Below are positions 42,932-54,205 of a stretch of DNA of 64,000 nucleotides, piece by piece (the stretch's first letter is position 1; every line of letters begins with the position of its first letter). Under the pieces are notes generated by a model. The model worked only from the letters and a program-made list of their open reading frames with translations, had not been told where the DNA came from and made no database searches. Source of the DNA: Rhizobium sp. Q54 (GTDB lineage: Bacteria; Pseudomonadota; Alphaproteobacteria; UBA2966; CAIVPW01); assembly GCA_945904955.1 (NCBI GenBank), contig CAMDPO010000007.1:22016-86015 (forward strand). The letters run 5' to 3'. The position numbers were made by a program, and so were the translations under genes.

Positions 42932-43633
42932 CTACGCCGCCGCCTTCTGCGGCTCGGCTTTCAGCCAGCGATCGAAGAACGCATCGAGCCACTGTCCGAC
43001 CACCGGATCGTGGGTCGGCGATACGGCGAACTGTTGCGCGCGCGGCTGCGCCTCCGGGCGCAAGAGATCCGGGTCGCTCTCGGTCCAGCGCGTGACGATC
43101 GCCGGCGTAACCTCGGGGTGGAACTGGACGCCGACAGCGCCGCTGTAGCGGAACGCCTGATGCGCGAACACGTCGCCGGCCGCCAGCAGCTCGGCGCCGG
43201 GTGCGACGTCGAAGCCCTCGTTGTGCCACTGATAGACGTGCATCGGCGCGGGAAAGACCTCGTGTCCCGCGACCACCGGGCGAACCGGCGCGTAGCCGAT
43301 CTCGTGCAGGCCGCGCGGATGGCGCGCCACGCGCGCGCCCAACGCACGCGCCAGCAGTTGGCCGCCCAAGCAGATGCCGAAGTACGGCGTGCCCTGCGCC
43401 AGCACCGTCGGAATCCAGTCGAGCTCGGCGCGAATGAAATCCAGGTGCGCGTCGTTGGCGCTCATGCGGCCACCGAACACGACGACGCCCGCAAGCTCGC
43501 GCGCGGCGGGCAGCGGGTCGCCCAGGAACGGGCGGCACAGCACGGTGGTGTACCCGCGGGCGCGCAGCACTTCGCCGACCCGGCCGGCGCAGGCCGTCTT
43601 CTCGTGGGTGACGAACAGGATGCGCCCGCTCAT
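42932..43633 (-). CDS. Class I glutamine amidotransferase-like protein (GMP synthase-type)
   Basis: 233 residues with the triad: nucleophile Cys in YFGICLGGQLLA, His and Glu in VQFHPEVTP. The architecture (WHNEGFDVAPGAELLA) matches standalone GATase1 proteins often annotated as GMP synthase domains. A synthase domain is absent, so the substrate is uncertain. Start ATG 43633; the track's upstream 12 residues are optional. Confidence 0.88.
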   Translation of the reverse strand: MSGRILFVTHEKTACAGRVGEVLRARGYTTVLCRPFLGDPLPAARELAGVVVFGGRMSANDAHLDFIRAELDWIPTVLAQGTPYFGICLGGQLLARALGARVARHPRGLHEIGYAPVRPVVAGHEVFPAPMHVYQWHNEGFDVAPGAELLAAGDVFAHQAFRYSGAVGVQFHPEVTPAIVTRWTESDPDLLRPEAQPRAQQFAVSPTHDPVVGQWLDAFFDRWLKAEPQKAAA

Positions 43634-43744
43634 GTGCAACCCTATACGGTGTGGGGACTTGGTGCGCAACCCTCAGGCCTGCCTCGAAATTCAGCAGCCG
43701 CAGGACTGCTTGCGGCAGGTGCCGATTCCGGAGTTTGATCGCGC

Positions 43745-45718
43745 ATGGGTCAGCGCAGCCGCGGCCGCGACGAGGGGCCGGCGGAGGCCGGCACCCCCCT
43801 CTACGAACGCGCGCTGGCGGCGGCCCAGCAATCCCTTCTCGAGTGGCGCCCCGGCGCCGACCGCATGACGGTGGGGCCAGCGTTCTGGGCGCAGATCGGC
43901 CGGCCGGAGCTCGGGCCGTCGCTGCCGCTGGCCGACTTCCTTGGGCTGGTCGCCGTCGACGATGGGTTCGACCTCGGCGAGATGCTGCGCGGCTGCGCCG
44001 CCTACGAGGGCGATCCCGTCGCCGACGTCTCCACGTCCGTGCGCGTCGTGACGCCGCAAAGCGACGTGCGGGAGTTCACGGTCGCCTTGTCGCGGCCGGG
44101 CGTCGGCACCGGCCGCGAGCGCGTCGTTGTCGGCATCGTCAGCGACGCGACGGAAGCACGCCGCCTGCGCCGCGAACTCGTCGAGGCGCGCAACCTCGCC
44201 GAGGGCGCCAACCGCGCCAAGTCGGAATTCATCGCCACCATCAGCCATGAGATCCGCACGCCCATCAACGGCATCCTCGGCATGACAGGACTGCTGCTCG
44301 ACACCAAGCTCGGCGAGGAGCAGCGCGACTTCGCGCGCACGGTGCAGGAGTCGGGACAAGCGCTGCTCGATATCGTCACGGACATCCTCGACTTCGCCAA
44401 GGTCGAGTCCGGCAAGCTCGAGCTGGAACAGATCGCCTTCGAGCTGCCCGAGGTGGTGGCCGGCGCCGTGCGCATGACCGAGGCGCGGGCGCGCGCCAAA
44501 GGGCTCGATCTTCGGTGGGCGCCGGACGCCAATCTGCCGCGCGACGTCCAGGGCGACCCGGGCCGCCTGCGCCAGGTGCTGCTCAACCTGATCAGCAACG
44601 CCATCAAGTTCACCGAAAAGGGGCGCGTCGTCGTGCGCGCCCGCGCCCTCCAGCGCAAGAACCGCGTGGCGCGCCTGCGCTTCGAGATCGAGGACACCGG
44701 CATCGGCATCAGCGAGGCGGCGCTCCCCAAACTGTTCCAGAAGTTCAGCCAGGTCGACTCGTCGATCGCGCGCCGCTACGGCGGCACCGGGCTCGGCCTG
44801 GCCGTCTGCAAGAGCCTGATCGACCTCATGGCGGGCGACATCGGCGTCGAGTCGACGGTGGGCTCGGGCAGCACGTTCTGGTTCGAGATCGCGCTGCCCG
44901 AGGGCAGCGCCAAGCTCGACCGCCGGCAACCGACGGGAGCGCGGCGCGCCAGCGTGCCGGTGCTGGTCGTCGATGACAACCATGTCAACAGCCGCCTCCT
45001 GGCCGCGCTGCTGACGCGCATGGGGCATTCGTCGGATGTCGTCGACACAGGCTGGAAGGCAGTCGAAGCGGCGCGCAAGGGCAACTTCGGCCTGGTGCTC
45101 ATGGACGTGCAGCTGCCGGGCCTCAACGGCTACGAGGCTGCCGCCGCGATCCGCGCCTTGCCGGGCAAGCGCGGCGAGGTTCCCATCATCGCGGTGACGG
45201 CTGACCCGACCGAAGGCGACCGCGAGCGCTATCGCCACTCCGCCATCAACGACTTCGTGCCGAAGCCGGTTGACGCAAGCGAGCTCACCAACGTCGTGAA
45301 GCGCTGGGCCGGAACCTGGGTCGGCCGCGGCGCGCCGCGCACCGACGCGCCCACCCTGCGGTCCGACGAGATCATCGACCGCTCGGTGCTGAGCGCGCTT
45401 GCCGCGCGCATCGGCACACAGAAGACCGGCGAACTGGTCGACCTCTATATGGACGACCTGAAGGAGCGCATGGAGCGCATGCGCGTCGCGCTGGAGGCGC
45501 GCGATATGAACGCCTTGCATCGCGAGGCCCACGACCTGAAGGGCACCTCCGGCAGCCTCGGCCTCACCCGCCTGTTCGCCCTCGGCGAAGGCATCCAGGG
45601 CGCCACCCAGGACGGCAACGAGAAGCTGGCCTTCGCCACGGCTGCCGAGGTCGGGCCGGTGGCCGAGCTGACCATCGCAGCCCTCGCCGACGCCGACCCC
45701 CGCAAGCGGCCGACCTAG
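43745..45718 (+). CDS. Hybrid sensor histidine kinase with REC and HPt domains
   Basis: 657 residues, no membrane helix. A PAS-like N-terminal region (~60-140), HisKA with H168 ([13 protein letters not shown]), HATPase ([30 protein letters not shown]), receiver with D454 ([16 protein letters not shown]) and a C-terminal HPt with H596 ([12 protein letters not shown]). This is an internal phosphorelay that probably passes phosphate to an unlinked regulator. It starts 111 bases from the divergent amidotransferase. Confidence 0.93.
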   Translation: MGQRSRGRDEGPAEAGTPLYERALAAAQQSLLEWRPGADRMTVGPAFWAQIGRPELGPSLPLADFLGLVAVDDGFDLGEMLRGCAAYEGDPVADVSTSVRVVTPQSDVREFTVALSRPGVGTGRERVVVGIVSDATEARRLRRELVEARNLAEGANRAKSEFIATISHEIRTPINGILGMTGLLLDTKLGEEQRDFARTVQESGQALLDIVTDILDFAKVESGKLELEQIAFELPEVVAGAVRMTEARARAKGLDLRWAPDANLPRDVQGDPGRLRQVLLNLISNAIKFTEKGRVVVRARALQRKNRVARLRFEIEDTGIGISEAALPKLFQKFSQVDSSIARRYGGTGLGLAVCKSLIDLMAGDIGVESTVGSGSTFWFEIALPEGSAKLDRRQPTGARRASVPVLVVDDNHVNSRLLAALLTRMGHSSDVVDTGWKAVEAARKGNFGLVLMDVQLPGLNGYEAAAAIRALPGKRGEVPIIAVTADPTEGDRERYRHSAINDFVPKPVDASELTNVVKRWAGTWVGRGAPRTDAPTLRSDEIIDRSVLSALAARIGTQKTGELVDLYMDDLKERMERMRVALEARDMNALHREAHDLKGTSGSLGLTRLFALGEGIQGATQDGNEKLAFATAAEVGPVAELTIAALADADPRKRPT

Positions 45719-45861
45719 AAGCGTGGGCGCGACGACCGGATAGCGCGCGGTTCTCGGCTGGGATACCAACTACGGACATCCTCGCGCCCGAATTGCGCAA
45801 CAGATTGCCCCTGAGAGGCCAGAGGATTCTTCGGCCACCGCCCTTTCCTGGGAGGAACGCT

Positions 45862-47106
45862 ATGCACACGCTGCACCGCGCCGCCGTCACGGCCGCGCTC
45901 ACCTCGCTGATCCTGACCATGGGCACGATTTCCGCCCCGGCCCATGCCGCCGACGAGCCGGGTCAACGCTTCAGGCTCACGTTCGCCGACCTGCCGCGCC
46001 CCGGCGCCACCCAATCCGCTTCGAATCCCTCGCGCACCATCCCGCGTCCCGCCAATGCGACCTTGAAGGTGCCGCCGGGTTTCCAGGTCAACCTGTTCGC
46101 GGAGCGCCTCGAGAATGCGCGCTGGATGACCGTCGCACCGAATGGCGATGTATTCCTGGCGGAGCCGGCCCGCGACAAGATCACCGTGCTGCGCGACGCC
46201 AACAACGATGGCGTCGCCGAGATGCGCAACACGTTCGCGACCGGCATCGACAACGTGCATGGCATCGCGGTCAATGGCGACTTCCTCTATGCGACCACGC
46301 CGACCAACATCGTCCGCATTCCCTACAAGGCCGGCGATACGACGGCGACGGGCCAGCCGGCGATGGTGGGCGGGCGGAATTCGCTGGGCGACGGCGCCGG
46401 GCATTTCACGCGCAACATCGCGTTCTCGCCGGACGGCCAGGTGTTCGTCGCTGTCGGCAGCCGTGGCAACATTGACGTCGAGCCGGAGGTGCGCGCCTCG
46501 GTGCAGCGCTTCGATGCCAACGGCGGCAACCAGACGACGTTCGGCGGCGGCCTGCGCAATCCGGTCGGCATCGCCTTCCGGCCGGGCAGCAGCGACCTCT
46601 ACGTCGTGGTCAACGAGCGCGACGGCTACGGCGACGGTCTGGTGCCCGACTACCTGACGCGGGTCCAGCAAGGCGACTTCTTTGGTTGGCCCTATGCGTA
46701 CCTGGGCCCCAATCCCTCCATGGGCAATTTCGGCACCCAGCGCCCCGACATGGTCACCAAGACCAAGACGCCCGACGTGCTGTTCGAGGCGCACTCCGCG
46801 CCCCTGGGCCTCGCCTTCTACGAAGGCACCCAGTTCCCGGCCGAATACCGCACCGGCGCGTTCGTCGCCCTGCACGGCTCGTGGAACTCTGGCAAACCCA
46901 CCGGCTACAAGGTCGTCTATGCGCCGTTCGCGAACGGCCGCCCGACCGGCGAGTACGTCAACTTTGCCACCGGCTTCTGGGCATCCGGCACGACCCGCGC
47001 CGAAGTGTGGGGCCGCCCGGTCGGAATTGTGGTGGCGCGCGACGGCAGCCTGCTCGTTGCCGACGACGTCGGCCAAGCAATCTGGCGGATTTCCTACCGC
47101 GGCTAG
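45862..47106 (+). CDS. PQQ-type sugar/sorbosone dehydrogenase-like exported protein
   Basis: A signal peptide (ALTSLILTMGTISAPAHA) leads a ~385-residue six-bladed propeller of the soluble glucose/sorbosone dehydrogenase class (PPGFQVNLFAERLENARWMTVAPNGDVFLAEP, GIDNVHGIAV, GGGLRNPVGIAFRPG). Such enzymes use PQQ. GGGAGGAACGCT precedes the ATG. It follows the hybrid kinase by 143 bases; control by it is possible but unproven. Confidence 0.87.
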   Translation: MHTLHRAAVTAALTSLILTMGTISAPAHAADEPGQRFRLTFADLPRPGATQSASNPSRTIPRPANATLKVPPGFQVNLFAERLENARWMTVAPNGDVFLAEPARDKITVLRDANNDGVAEMRNTFATGIDNVHGIAVNGDFLYATTPTNIVRIPYKAGDTTATGQPAMVGGRNSLGDGAGHFTRNIAFSPDGQVFVAVGSRGNIDVEPEVRASVQRFDANGGNQTTFGGGLRNPVGIAFRPGSSDLYVVVNERDGYGDGLVPDYLTRVQQGDFFGWPYAYLGPNPSMGNFGTQRPDMVTKTKTPDVLFEAHSAPLGLAFYEGTQFPAEYRTGAFVALHGSWNSGKPTGYKVVYAPFANGRPTGEYVNFATGFWASGTTRAEVWGRPVGIVVARDGSLLVADDVGQAIWRISYRG

Positions 47107-47107
47107 T

Positions 47108-47144
47108 GCGCGCAACGCGTGTGTCCGGCGTTGCGCGCAACGCG
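47108..47144. repeat. Short direct repeat downstream of the dehydrogenase
   Basis: GCGCGCAACGCG occurs at 47108-47119 and 47133-47144, each followed by a GTGTGT-like tail. The centre of each (GTTGCGCGCAAC in the second) is palindromic. Confidence 0.5.
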
Positions 47145-47297
47145 ACCGTGTGTGACGCCGGCGATGCACGTGTGACAACAGGCGCAAAGCGCCTGTTTGT
47201 GATCGTGATCAGCGCGCGCCAACCATAACCGCGGCGAATTGTGTGACGGCGGTGGGTCTTGCCACAGCGTCCGCCGGATATCCATGTACAGTTGCGT

Positions 47298-47315
47298 GCG
47301 AGACAGTTGTCTCGC
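47298..47315. promoter_or_regulatory. Dyad upstream of cyclic-nucleotide-domain gene
   Basis: GCGAGACA-GT-TGTCTCGC, perfect 8-bp arms, ending 43 bases before the ATG. Possible operator or leader hairpin. Confidence 0.45.
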
Positions 47316-47358
47316 GTGATTCCTCCAAGAGCACGGCCTCGGTGCTGGAGAGAAGCCC

Positions 47359-47766
47359 ATGAGTAGTAGTTTGCAGAGCCGTCAGGTCCAGCTTCCGGAT
47401 GACGGACCCGACCTTGAAGTGGTGCGGTACGCTCCCGGCAGCGTCATCTTCTGCGAAGGCAGCCCCGGCTATCGCGCCTTCATCGTCCAATCCGGACTCG
47501 TGGAGATATCCAAGGTCGGTCCGCGCGGTGAACGCGTCATCGGCTACGTCGGTGGCGGCGAAGTGTTCGGCGAGCTTGCACCGCTCGACGGCGAGCCGCG
47601 CATGGCCTCGGCGACCGCCATCAAGGAGACGGTGTGCATCGTGATGCCGGAGCAGAACTTGCGCCAGCATCTGTCGGCCGCCGATCCGTTCGTACGCGAC
47701 CTGCTGTTCGTGCTCGTGCGCGGACTGCGTCAGGTCACGTCTGAGTTGGTAGCGAAGCCGCGTTGA
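47359..47766 (+). CDS. Stand-alone cyclic-nucleotide-binding (CRP-like) domain protein
   Basis: 135 residues covering only the CRP-type ligand-binding domain (YAPGSVIFCEGSPGYRAFIVQSG, VGGGEVFGELAPLDGEPRMASATA with the cNMP phosphate-binding loop). No helix-turn-helix follows, so it is not a DNA-binding CRP; it may act through a partner. Start with GGAGAGAAGCCC before ATG. Confidence 0.85.
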   Translation: MSSSLQSRQVQLPDDGPDLEVVRYAPGSVIFCEGSPGYRAFIVQSGLVEISKVGPRGERVIGYVGGGEVFGELAPLDGEPRMASATAIKETVCIVMPEQNLRQHLSAADPFVRDLLFVLVRGLRQVTSELVAKPR

Positions 47767-47797
47767 CGCAGGCATCGCTCATGGCGTCATACCGCCC

Positions 47798-48223
47798 ATG
47801 AAGGTGCTGCAGGAGTTCAAGGAGTTCGCCCTCCGCGGCAATGTCATCGACATGGCCGTCGGCATCATCATCGGCGGCGCCTTCGGCACCATCGTCCAGT
47901 CGCTGGTCAAGGACATCCTGTTGCCGCCCATCGGCTTTTTGGTGGGTGGCATCGACTTCTCCAGCATCCGCATCGTCCTGCGCGAGGGCGTCGCCGACGC
48001 CGAACCAGTCGCCATCAACATCGGCGTGTTCCTCAACAACGTCATCAGCTTTGCGATCGTCGCCGTGGCGGTGTTCGCTCTGGTGAAGGGGATCAACACC
48101 CTGCGCCGCCGCATGGAGCGTGGCATCGAGCCGGACGTCGCGCCCGCGCCGCCGCCCTGGGAGGGATATCTCAAGGACATCCGCGACGCCGTCGTGAAGG
48201 GCGACGTCGAGCCGAGGCGCTAA
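47798..48223 (+). CDS. mscL: Large-conductance mechanosensitive channel
   Basis: 141 residues with the canonical MscL sequence: EFALRGNVIDMAVGIIIGGAFGTIVQSLVKDI (helix 1), periplasmic loop, helix 2 (INIGVFLNNVISFAIVAVAVFALVKGIN). Releases solutes on osmotic downshock. Confidence 0.97.
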   Translation: MKVLQEFKEFALRGNVIDMAVGIIIGGAFGTIVQSLVKDILLPPIGFLVGGIDFSSIRIVLREGVADAEPVAINIGVFLNNVISFAIVAVAVFALVKGINTLRRRMERGIEPDVAPAPPPWEGYLKDIRDAVVKGDVEPRR

Positions 48224-48243
48224 CGGGCGAAGATTTCCGAGAC

Positions 48244-48319
48244 TGGTGGAGCCGAGGGGGATCGAACCCCTGACCTCGACATTGCGAACGTCGCGCTCTC
48301 CCAGCTGAGCTACGGCCCC
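48244..48319 (-). tRNA. tRNA-Ala (anticodon CGC)
   Basis: Minus strand: acceptor GGGGCCG/CGGCTCC (one G-U pair), D-stem GCTC/GAGC, anticodon loop TTCGCAA, T-loop GGTTCGATCCC and encoded CCA. Decodes GCG. Confidence 0.95.
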
Positions 48320-48366
48320 AGTCCTGTCGCGGAACGGGCGGATAATGGGTAGGGGCCCCTGCCCTG

Positions 48367-48855
48367 TCAACCCGAGCCACCGCGTCCTTTCGCGCCCCCT
48401 GGCGCGCCGTCACCAAGGTCGTCTGCGAGGCGCGCGATGCCGCCGCGGATCAGCCGGCCATAGCCGTCGTCGGCAAGCACGAGGCTCGCGGCTTGCGCTT
48501 GCGCCACCGTCGCGCGCGCCATGGCGACGTCGCCCACCCGGCGATAGCTCGCCGCCACGTTGAGCAGCAGCGACGGACGGAAGCCGGCCACCGAGAGCGT
48601 GGGCTGCCACATGTGCAGCCGCGCGTCGCTGAGGTCCGCCGCCGCCTCCAGAGCGCGCCGGTCCCAGGACAACTCCTGCGCCGGATCGGGCTGCGCATCG
48701 GCCAGGAAGTGCGCGAGCAGGCACCGGTGCAAGCCATCGCCGCGCGCGGCGTCGGGCCACAAGGCCGCCATGCGGTCGCGCCCGTCGGCAGCACCGGCCT
48801 GCCAGGCGGCGATGGCCGCCAGGATGCGATCAAGGAGCGGATCGGCCAGCTGCAT
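48367..48855 (-). CDS. Hypothetical helical protein
   Basis: 162 residues, Ala/Leu-rich, with no signal or membrane helix. Segments LLAHFLADAQPDPAQELSWDRRALEAA and LNVAASYRRVGDVAMARATVAQAQAASLVL look like TPR-type helical pairs. Family not recognised. Confidence 0.65.
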   Translation of the reverse strand: MQLADPLLDRILAAIAAWQAGAADGRDRMAALWPDAARGDGLHRCLLAHFLADAQPDPAQELSWDRRALEAAADLSDARLHMWQPTLSVAGFRPSLLLNVAASYRRVGDVAMARATVAQAQAASLVLADDGYGRLIRGGIARLADDLGDGAPGGAKGRGGSG

Positions 48856-48944
48856 TTAGCCAGCCTCCCATCCTTGTGCGCTCCGGCCCAGGCCTTTACA
48901 TAAGTGCGGAGCGTCCGCGCCTGGGCGCGCTGGGGGAGGCGTCC

Positions 48945-49229
48945 ATGGGTGCGGTCTTCTGGCTGGTCGACACGGTCCTGACGCTCTTCATCTGGGCGTT
49001 GATCATCAGCGCCATCATGAGCTGGCTGGTGGCCTTCGGTGTGCTCAACATGCACAACCGCATCGTCTACATGGTCGGCGACTTCTTCCACCGCATTACC
49101 GAGCCGGCGCTGGCGCCGATCCGGCGCATCCTGCCCAACCTGGGCGGCGTCGACATCTCGCCCGTGGTGCTGATTCTGCTGCTCGTCTTCGCGCGCCGCC
49201 TGCTGGGTGAGTTCTTCGTCGCCATGTAG
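48945..49229 (+). CDS. YggT-family membrane protein
   Basis: 94 residues, two YggT helices (VFWLVDTVLTLFIWALIISAIMSWLVAFGV; ISPVVLILLLVFARRLLGEF) and the central FHRITEPALAPIRRILPNLGG signature. GGGGGAGG lies five bases upstream. Directly upstream of DUF167, a common neighbour pair. Confidence 0.9.
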   Translation: MGAVFWLVDTVLTLFIWALIISAIMSWLVAFGVLNMHNRIVYMVGDFFHRITEPALAPIRRILPNLGGVDISPVVLILLLVFARRLLGEFFVAM

Positions 49230-49247
49230 CGGCGCGGGGCCGGCGGC

Positions 49248-49559
49248 GTGACGGGCCCCTTCTCTGCCACCAAGGACGGCGTGCTGGTCGCGGTGCACGT
49301 GCAGCCGCGCGCCAGCAGGCCCGGACTCGGACCGGTTGTTGCCGACGCGAGCGGCGGCGCAGTCCTCAAGGCACGCGTCGGCGCGGCGCCGACCGACGGC
49401 CAGGCCAACGCGGCGCTGTGCGAGCTGATCGCCAAGGAGCTTGGCGTGCCCAAGTCGCGGGTGCGCATCGAGCGCGGCGAGACCTCGCGCCACAAGCAGG
49501 TTCATGTTGCGGGTGCGCCCGAAGCGCTGCTCGCCAAACTCGCGGCGCTTGCCGGCTGA
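49248..49559 (+). CDS. DUF167 (YggU) family protein
   Basis: 103 residues, the usual size. Motifs [40 protein letters not shown] and [13 protein letters not shown] define the family. Function unknown. GTG start 18 bases after yggT. Confidence 0.9.
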   Translation: MTGPFSATKDGVLVAVHVQPRASRPGLGPVVADASGGAVLKARVGAAPTDGQANAALCELIAKELGVPKSRVRIERGETSRHKQVHVAGAPEALLAKLAALAG

Positions 49560-49583
49560 GGGAGGGAGCGAATATACAAACCC

Positions 49584-49676
49584 TACCTGCGCGACTGGCG
49601 AGACTGGATGGAATGACCATCGGGGAGCGCAGGTAAACCACCCGCCGATCGCCTGGGCGCCGAGACCAAGTCTCGG
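49584..49676 (+). ncRNA. ZTP (pfl) riboswitch controlling folD
   Basis: Hallmark ZTP aptamer pieces in order: P1 strand TACCTGC (49584), GCGACTGGCG, CGGGGAGC, the P1 complement GCAGGTA (49629-49635), then GCCGATCGCCTGGGC. A hairpin CCGAGAC-CAA-GTCTCGG (49660-49676) follows without a T-tract. The folD Shine-Dalgarno region (TCCC-TAA-GGGA) can itself pair, which points to translational control. It reports the folate-stress alarmone ZTP/ZMP. Confidence 0.85.
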
Positions 49677-49704
49677 ACGGACACCTTCCCTAAGGGAGTC
49701 GCCC

Positions 49705-50571
49705 ATGGCGGACGCACGCATCCTCGACGGCAAGGCACTGGCGGCGAGCCTCCGCGCGACGCTCGCGGCCCAAGTCGCCGACCTCAAAGCCAAGCACGGC
49801 ATCACGCCCGGCATCGCGGTGTTGCTGGTCGGAGAGGACCCGGCGAGCCAGGTCTACGTGCGCAGCAAGGGCAAGGCCGCGGCCGAGGTCGGCTTCTATC
49901 CGCGCGAGGTGAAGCTGCCCGCCAGCGCCAGCCAGGCCGAGGTGCTTGCCGCAGTCGACGAGTTCAACAACGAGTCCGCCATCCATGGGTTTCTCGTGCA
50001 GCTGCCGCTCCCCACCCAGGTGGATCCGCAGCGCGTCATCGACGCGGTCGACCCAGCCAAGGACGCCGACGGCTTCCACGTCGTCAACACCGGCCTGGTC
50101 GCCATGGGCCGCGGCGGCGTGGTGCCGGCGACGCCGCTCGGCTGCATGGCGCTGATCAAGCACGCGCGCGCCGACATCGCCGGACTCGAAGCGGTCGTCA
50201 TCGGCCGCTCCAACACCGTCGGCAAGCCGACCGCGCAGCTCCTGCTGCGCGAGAACTGCACCGTGACGGTCGCCCACTCGCGCTCGAAGGACTTGGCCGC
50301 CATCGTGCGCCGCGCCGATATCGTCGTCGCCGCGGTCGGCAAGGCCGAGATGGTGCGCGGCAGCTGGATCAAGCCCGGCGCCATCGTCATCGACGTCGGC
50401 ATCAACCGCGTCGCCGACGGCAAGCTGGTGGGCGACGTCGCGTTTGACGAAGCAGTCAAGGTTGCCGGCGCGATCACGCCGGTGCCGGGCGGCGTCGGTC
50501 CGATGACCATCGCCTGCCTGCTGCAGAACACGTTCGTGCTCTGCTGCAAGGCGCACGGCGTTTCCCTTTAG
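49705..50571 (+). CDS. folD: Methylenetetrahydrofolate dehydrogenase/cyclohydrolase
   Basis: Bifunctional one-carbon enzyme (288 aa). [14 protein letters not shown] (catalytic Lys), [33 protein letters not shown] and [10 protein letters not shown] are standard. ATG 49705 follows AAGGGAG and sits under the ZTP riboswitch; the track's earlier start runs through it. Confidence 0.96.
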   Translation: MADARILDGKALAASLRATLAAQVADLKAKHGITPGIAVLLVGEDPASQVYVRSKGKAAAEVGFYPREVKLPASASQAEVLAAVDEFNNESAIHGFLVQLPLPTQVDPQRVIDAVDPAKDADGFHVVNTGLVAMGRGGVVPATPLGCMALIKHARADIAGLEAVVIGRSNTVGKPTAQLLLRENCTVTVAHSRSKDLAAIVRRADIVVAAVGKAEMVRGSWIKPGAIVIDVGINRVADGKLVGDVAFDEAVKVAGAITPVPGGVGPMTIACLLQNTFVLCCKAHGVSL

Positions 50572-50589
50572 TCGCGCCGGGAGTGGTGA

Positions 50590-51816
<1,227 letters not shown>

Positions 51817-51839
51817 AGGGACTCCGGAGACTGCGAGGG

Positions 51840-52979
51840 TTAGGCGGTGGCTTCGGTGCTGCGCGCCTTCTTGGCGCGCAAGCTATCGGATTTCAGCTGG
51901 CCGCAGGCGGCGAGGATGTCGCGGCCGCGCGGGGTGCGGATGGGCGAGGAGTAGCCGGCGCGGTTCACCACTTCGACGAACTTGGCGATCGAGTCGGCGT
52001 CCGAGCACTCGTAGGGGCTGCCGGGCCACGGATTGAAGGGGATCAGGTTCACCTTGGCGGGGATGCCGGCGATGAGCTGGACCAGCTCCTTGGCGTCTTG
52101 CACCGAGTCGTTGATGCCCTTGAGCATGACGTATTCGAACGTGATGCGGCGCGAGTTGGCGCTGCCCGGATAGTTGCGGCACGCGTCCATCAGCGCGGCG
52201 ATCGGATACTTCTTGTTGAGGGGCACGATCTCGTCGCGCACTTCGTCGCGCGTCGCGTGCAGGGAGATGGCGAGCGCCGCGCCGGTCTCGTCACCGAGCT
52301 TGCCGATCATCGGCACGACGCCGGCCGTGGACACCGTGATGCGGCGGCGCGAGATGGCGATGCCCTCGTTGTCCATCATCAGGTGCAGGGCGGCGACGAC
52401 GTTGTCGTAGTTGTAGAGGGGCTCGCCCATGCCCATCAGGACGATGTTGGTGATCATGCGGCCCTCGGGCTCGGAGGGCCATTCGTTGAGCTCATCGCGC
52501 GCCAGCATGACCTGGCCGATGATCTCGGCGGGCGTCAGGTTGCGCACCCACGGCTGCGTGCCGGTGTGGCAGAAGCGGCAGGTGAGCGTGCAGCCGACCT
52601 GGGACGAGACGCACAGCGTGGCGCGGTCGTCGTCGGGGATGTAGACGGTTTCGATCAGCGCGCCGTCGGCGAGACGCACCAGCCATTTGCGCGTGCCGTC
52701 CTCGGAGACTTGGGCGCGCGCGATGTCCTCGCGGCCGATGCCGTAGATGTCTGCGAGACGACCGCGCGTCTCCTTGCTGATCGTCGTCATGTCGTCGTAG
52801 GAGCGCGCGCCGCGGAAATAGAGCCAGTGAAACAACTGGCTGGCGCGCATCTTGCCCTTGGACGGCAGTTCGCCGGCGGCGATCGCGGCCGCGGCCAGGG
52901 CAGGCCGGTCCATGCCGACGAGGCGCGGCTTCTGCGGAATGCGCAGGGCCTCGGGAACGATGGTGCTGGCGACGTTCAT
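51840..52979 (-). CDS. rlmN: 23S rRNA (adenine-2503-C2)/tRNA methyltransferase
   Basis: Radical-SAM enzyme, 379 residues. Fe-S ligands in CTLTCRFC; conserved [18 protein letters not shown]-terminal active Cys in [11 protein letters not shown]. Upstream neighbour of argG on the same strand. Confidence 0.97.
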   Translation of the reverse strand: MNVASTIVPEALRIPQKPRLVGMDRPALAAAAIAAGELPSKGKMRASQLFHWLYFRGARSYDDMTTISKETRGRLADIYGIGREDIARAQVSEDGTRKWLVRLADGALIETVYIPDDDRATLCVSSQVGCTLTCRFCHTGTQPWVRNLTPAEIIGQVMLARDELNEWPSEPEGRMITNIVLMGMGEPLYNYDNVVAALHLMMDNEGIAISRRRITVSTAGVVPMIGKLGDETGAALAISLHATRDEVRDEIVPLNKKYPIAALMDACRNYPGSANSRRITFEYVMLKGINDSVQDAKELVQLIAGIPAKVNLIPFNPWPGSPYECSDADSIAKFVEVVNRAGYSSPIRTPRGRDILAACGQLKSDSLRAKKARSTEATA

Positions 52980-52986
52980 CGGCCGT

Positions 52987-53490
52987 TCAGCGCGGGCAGG
53001 CGCGATCCATCGCGCCGTGGGCGGCGGTGAAGCCGGCGAGCGAATAGGTGTCGGTCGTCTCGGTGCCGCGGTTGGACTTGCCCTTCACCGTCATGCGCGT
53101 GCCGGCCGCCATGGCGCGCGCCATCTTGGCGTCGTCGTCCTTGGTGTAGGTCCACGCGGTGTCTTCTTTGGTAAACAGCTTGAACTCGGTGGCGTCGACG
53201 GTGACGACGACGACGTTGTTCGCCTCGAACGCGTAGCCGCCGGTGATGCTGACCTCGTCGCGACTGCCCGGCTTGTGCGCAACGTTGACGTAGACGTCGC
53301 CGCGATTGACGTTGCGCGGTTGGCGGTCGAGGGGCGTCGACGCGATGTAGCAGACGCGGTTGCGGCCATCCATGTACTGCCACGCCGTCCAGTCGTTGAA
53401 GGTGCCGACGAGAGTCGGCTCCTGCCCCGCAGCGGGACCGGCGAGCGCCAGGAAGATCGGCGCACCGAGCAAAATGTTCTTTGAAAACAT
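52987..53490 (-). CDS. IalB-family invasion-associated exported protein (copy 1)
   Basis: The start is ATG 53490 (MFSKNILLG signal, cut near GPAAGQ). The 145-residue mature region matches the IalB family ([36 protein letters not shown]). It sits 16 bases after copy 2 and 7 bases before rlmN, suggesting one unit. Role outside pathogens is unknown. Confidence 0.87.
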   Translation of the reverse strand: MFSKNILLGAPIFLALAGPAAGQEPTLVGTFNDWTAWQYMDGRNRVCYIASTPLDRQPRNVNRGDVYVNVAHKPGSRDEVSITGGYAFEANNVVVVTVDATEFKLFTKEDTAWTYTKDDDAKMARAMAAGTRMTVKGKSNRGTETTDTYSLAGFTAAHGAMDRACPR

Positions 53491-53506
53491 CGGCACGAAA
53501 GACCCG

Positions 53507-54034
53507 TTATCTGCAGGAGATGCCAAGAGCATTGTGGGCCGCTGTGAAGCCGGTGAGCGAATAGGTGTCGGTGCTTTGGGTGCCGCGGCCGGATGCGGCG
53601 CGCACCACCATCCGCGTACCGGAGATCATCGCGCGCACCATGGTCTGGTCCTGGGCGGGCGCCGGGCTGACAGCGCCCGCGCCGGCGCCACCGCCGGCCG
53701 GCCGCATGCGAAACTCCGTGTTGTCGATGATCACCACCGCGTTTCCTTCTGCCTCGACCGTGTAGCCCGGGAGCACGCTCACGGCCTCCCGTACCTCGCT
53801 CTCACGGGTGACGCGCACCGAAGCGCCGCCGCGCCGCAATGTCTTCGGCTCCATGTCGAGGGGTGTCGAGGACATGTAACACACCTGCTTGCCGTCCACC
53901 GTGGCGCGGAACGCGTTCCAGTCGCCGAAGGTGCCGATCCATTCCTGGGCTCCGGCCGGCGCAGCCCACGGCCCCCAGAGCCCTAGGACCAGCGCGCCGA
54001 GGGCTGCGCCCGGAATTCGTCCCCACAGGTTCAT
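53507..54034 (-). CDS. IalB-family invasion-associated exported protein (copy 2)
   Basis: 175 residues; signal (AALGALVLGLWGPWAAPAGAQ). The shared pattern GTFGDWNAFRAT, VCYMSSTPLDMEP and DTYSLTGFTAAH shows it is a paralogue of copy 1, with an extra Gly/Ala/Pro insert (~110-130). Two Cys near the N- and C-ends of the domain are kept in both. Likely first gene of the operon. Confidence 0.87.
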   Translation of the reverse strand: MNLWGRIPGAALGALVLGLWGPWAAPAGAQEWIGTFGDWNAFRATVDGKQVCYMSSTPLDMEPKTLRRGGASVRVTRESEVREAVSVLPGYTVEAEGNAVVIIDNTEFRMRPAGGGAGAGAVSPAPAQDQTMVRAMISGTRMVVRAASGRGTQSTDTYSLTGFTAAHNALGISCR

Positions 54035-54205
54035 CGCCGTCGCCGCGCCCCTTGTGGCCCGTAAATACGTCAGATTTACGTGCGACGGCAGCGCTCAATC
54101 CCTGGTGGGTCCACCGTTAGAAACGATGATCTACGGGGGTGTCTCCTACATCTTGTGTTGTAGAAGCAGGAACCTGCGGACTTCCGGACGCATTACTTGA
54201 TACAT

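Noticed and set aside
43691-45769. 692-aa minus-strand ORF over the hybrid kinase
   Set aside because: Shadow of the kinase, whose histidine, aspartate and HPt motifs are intact.
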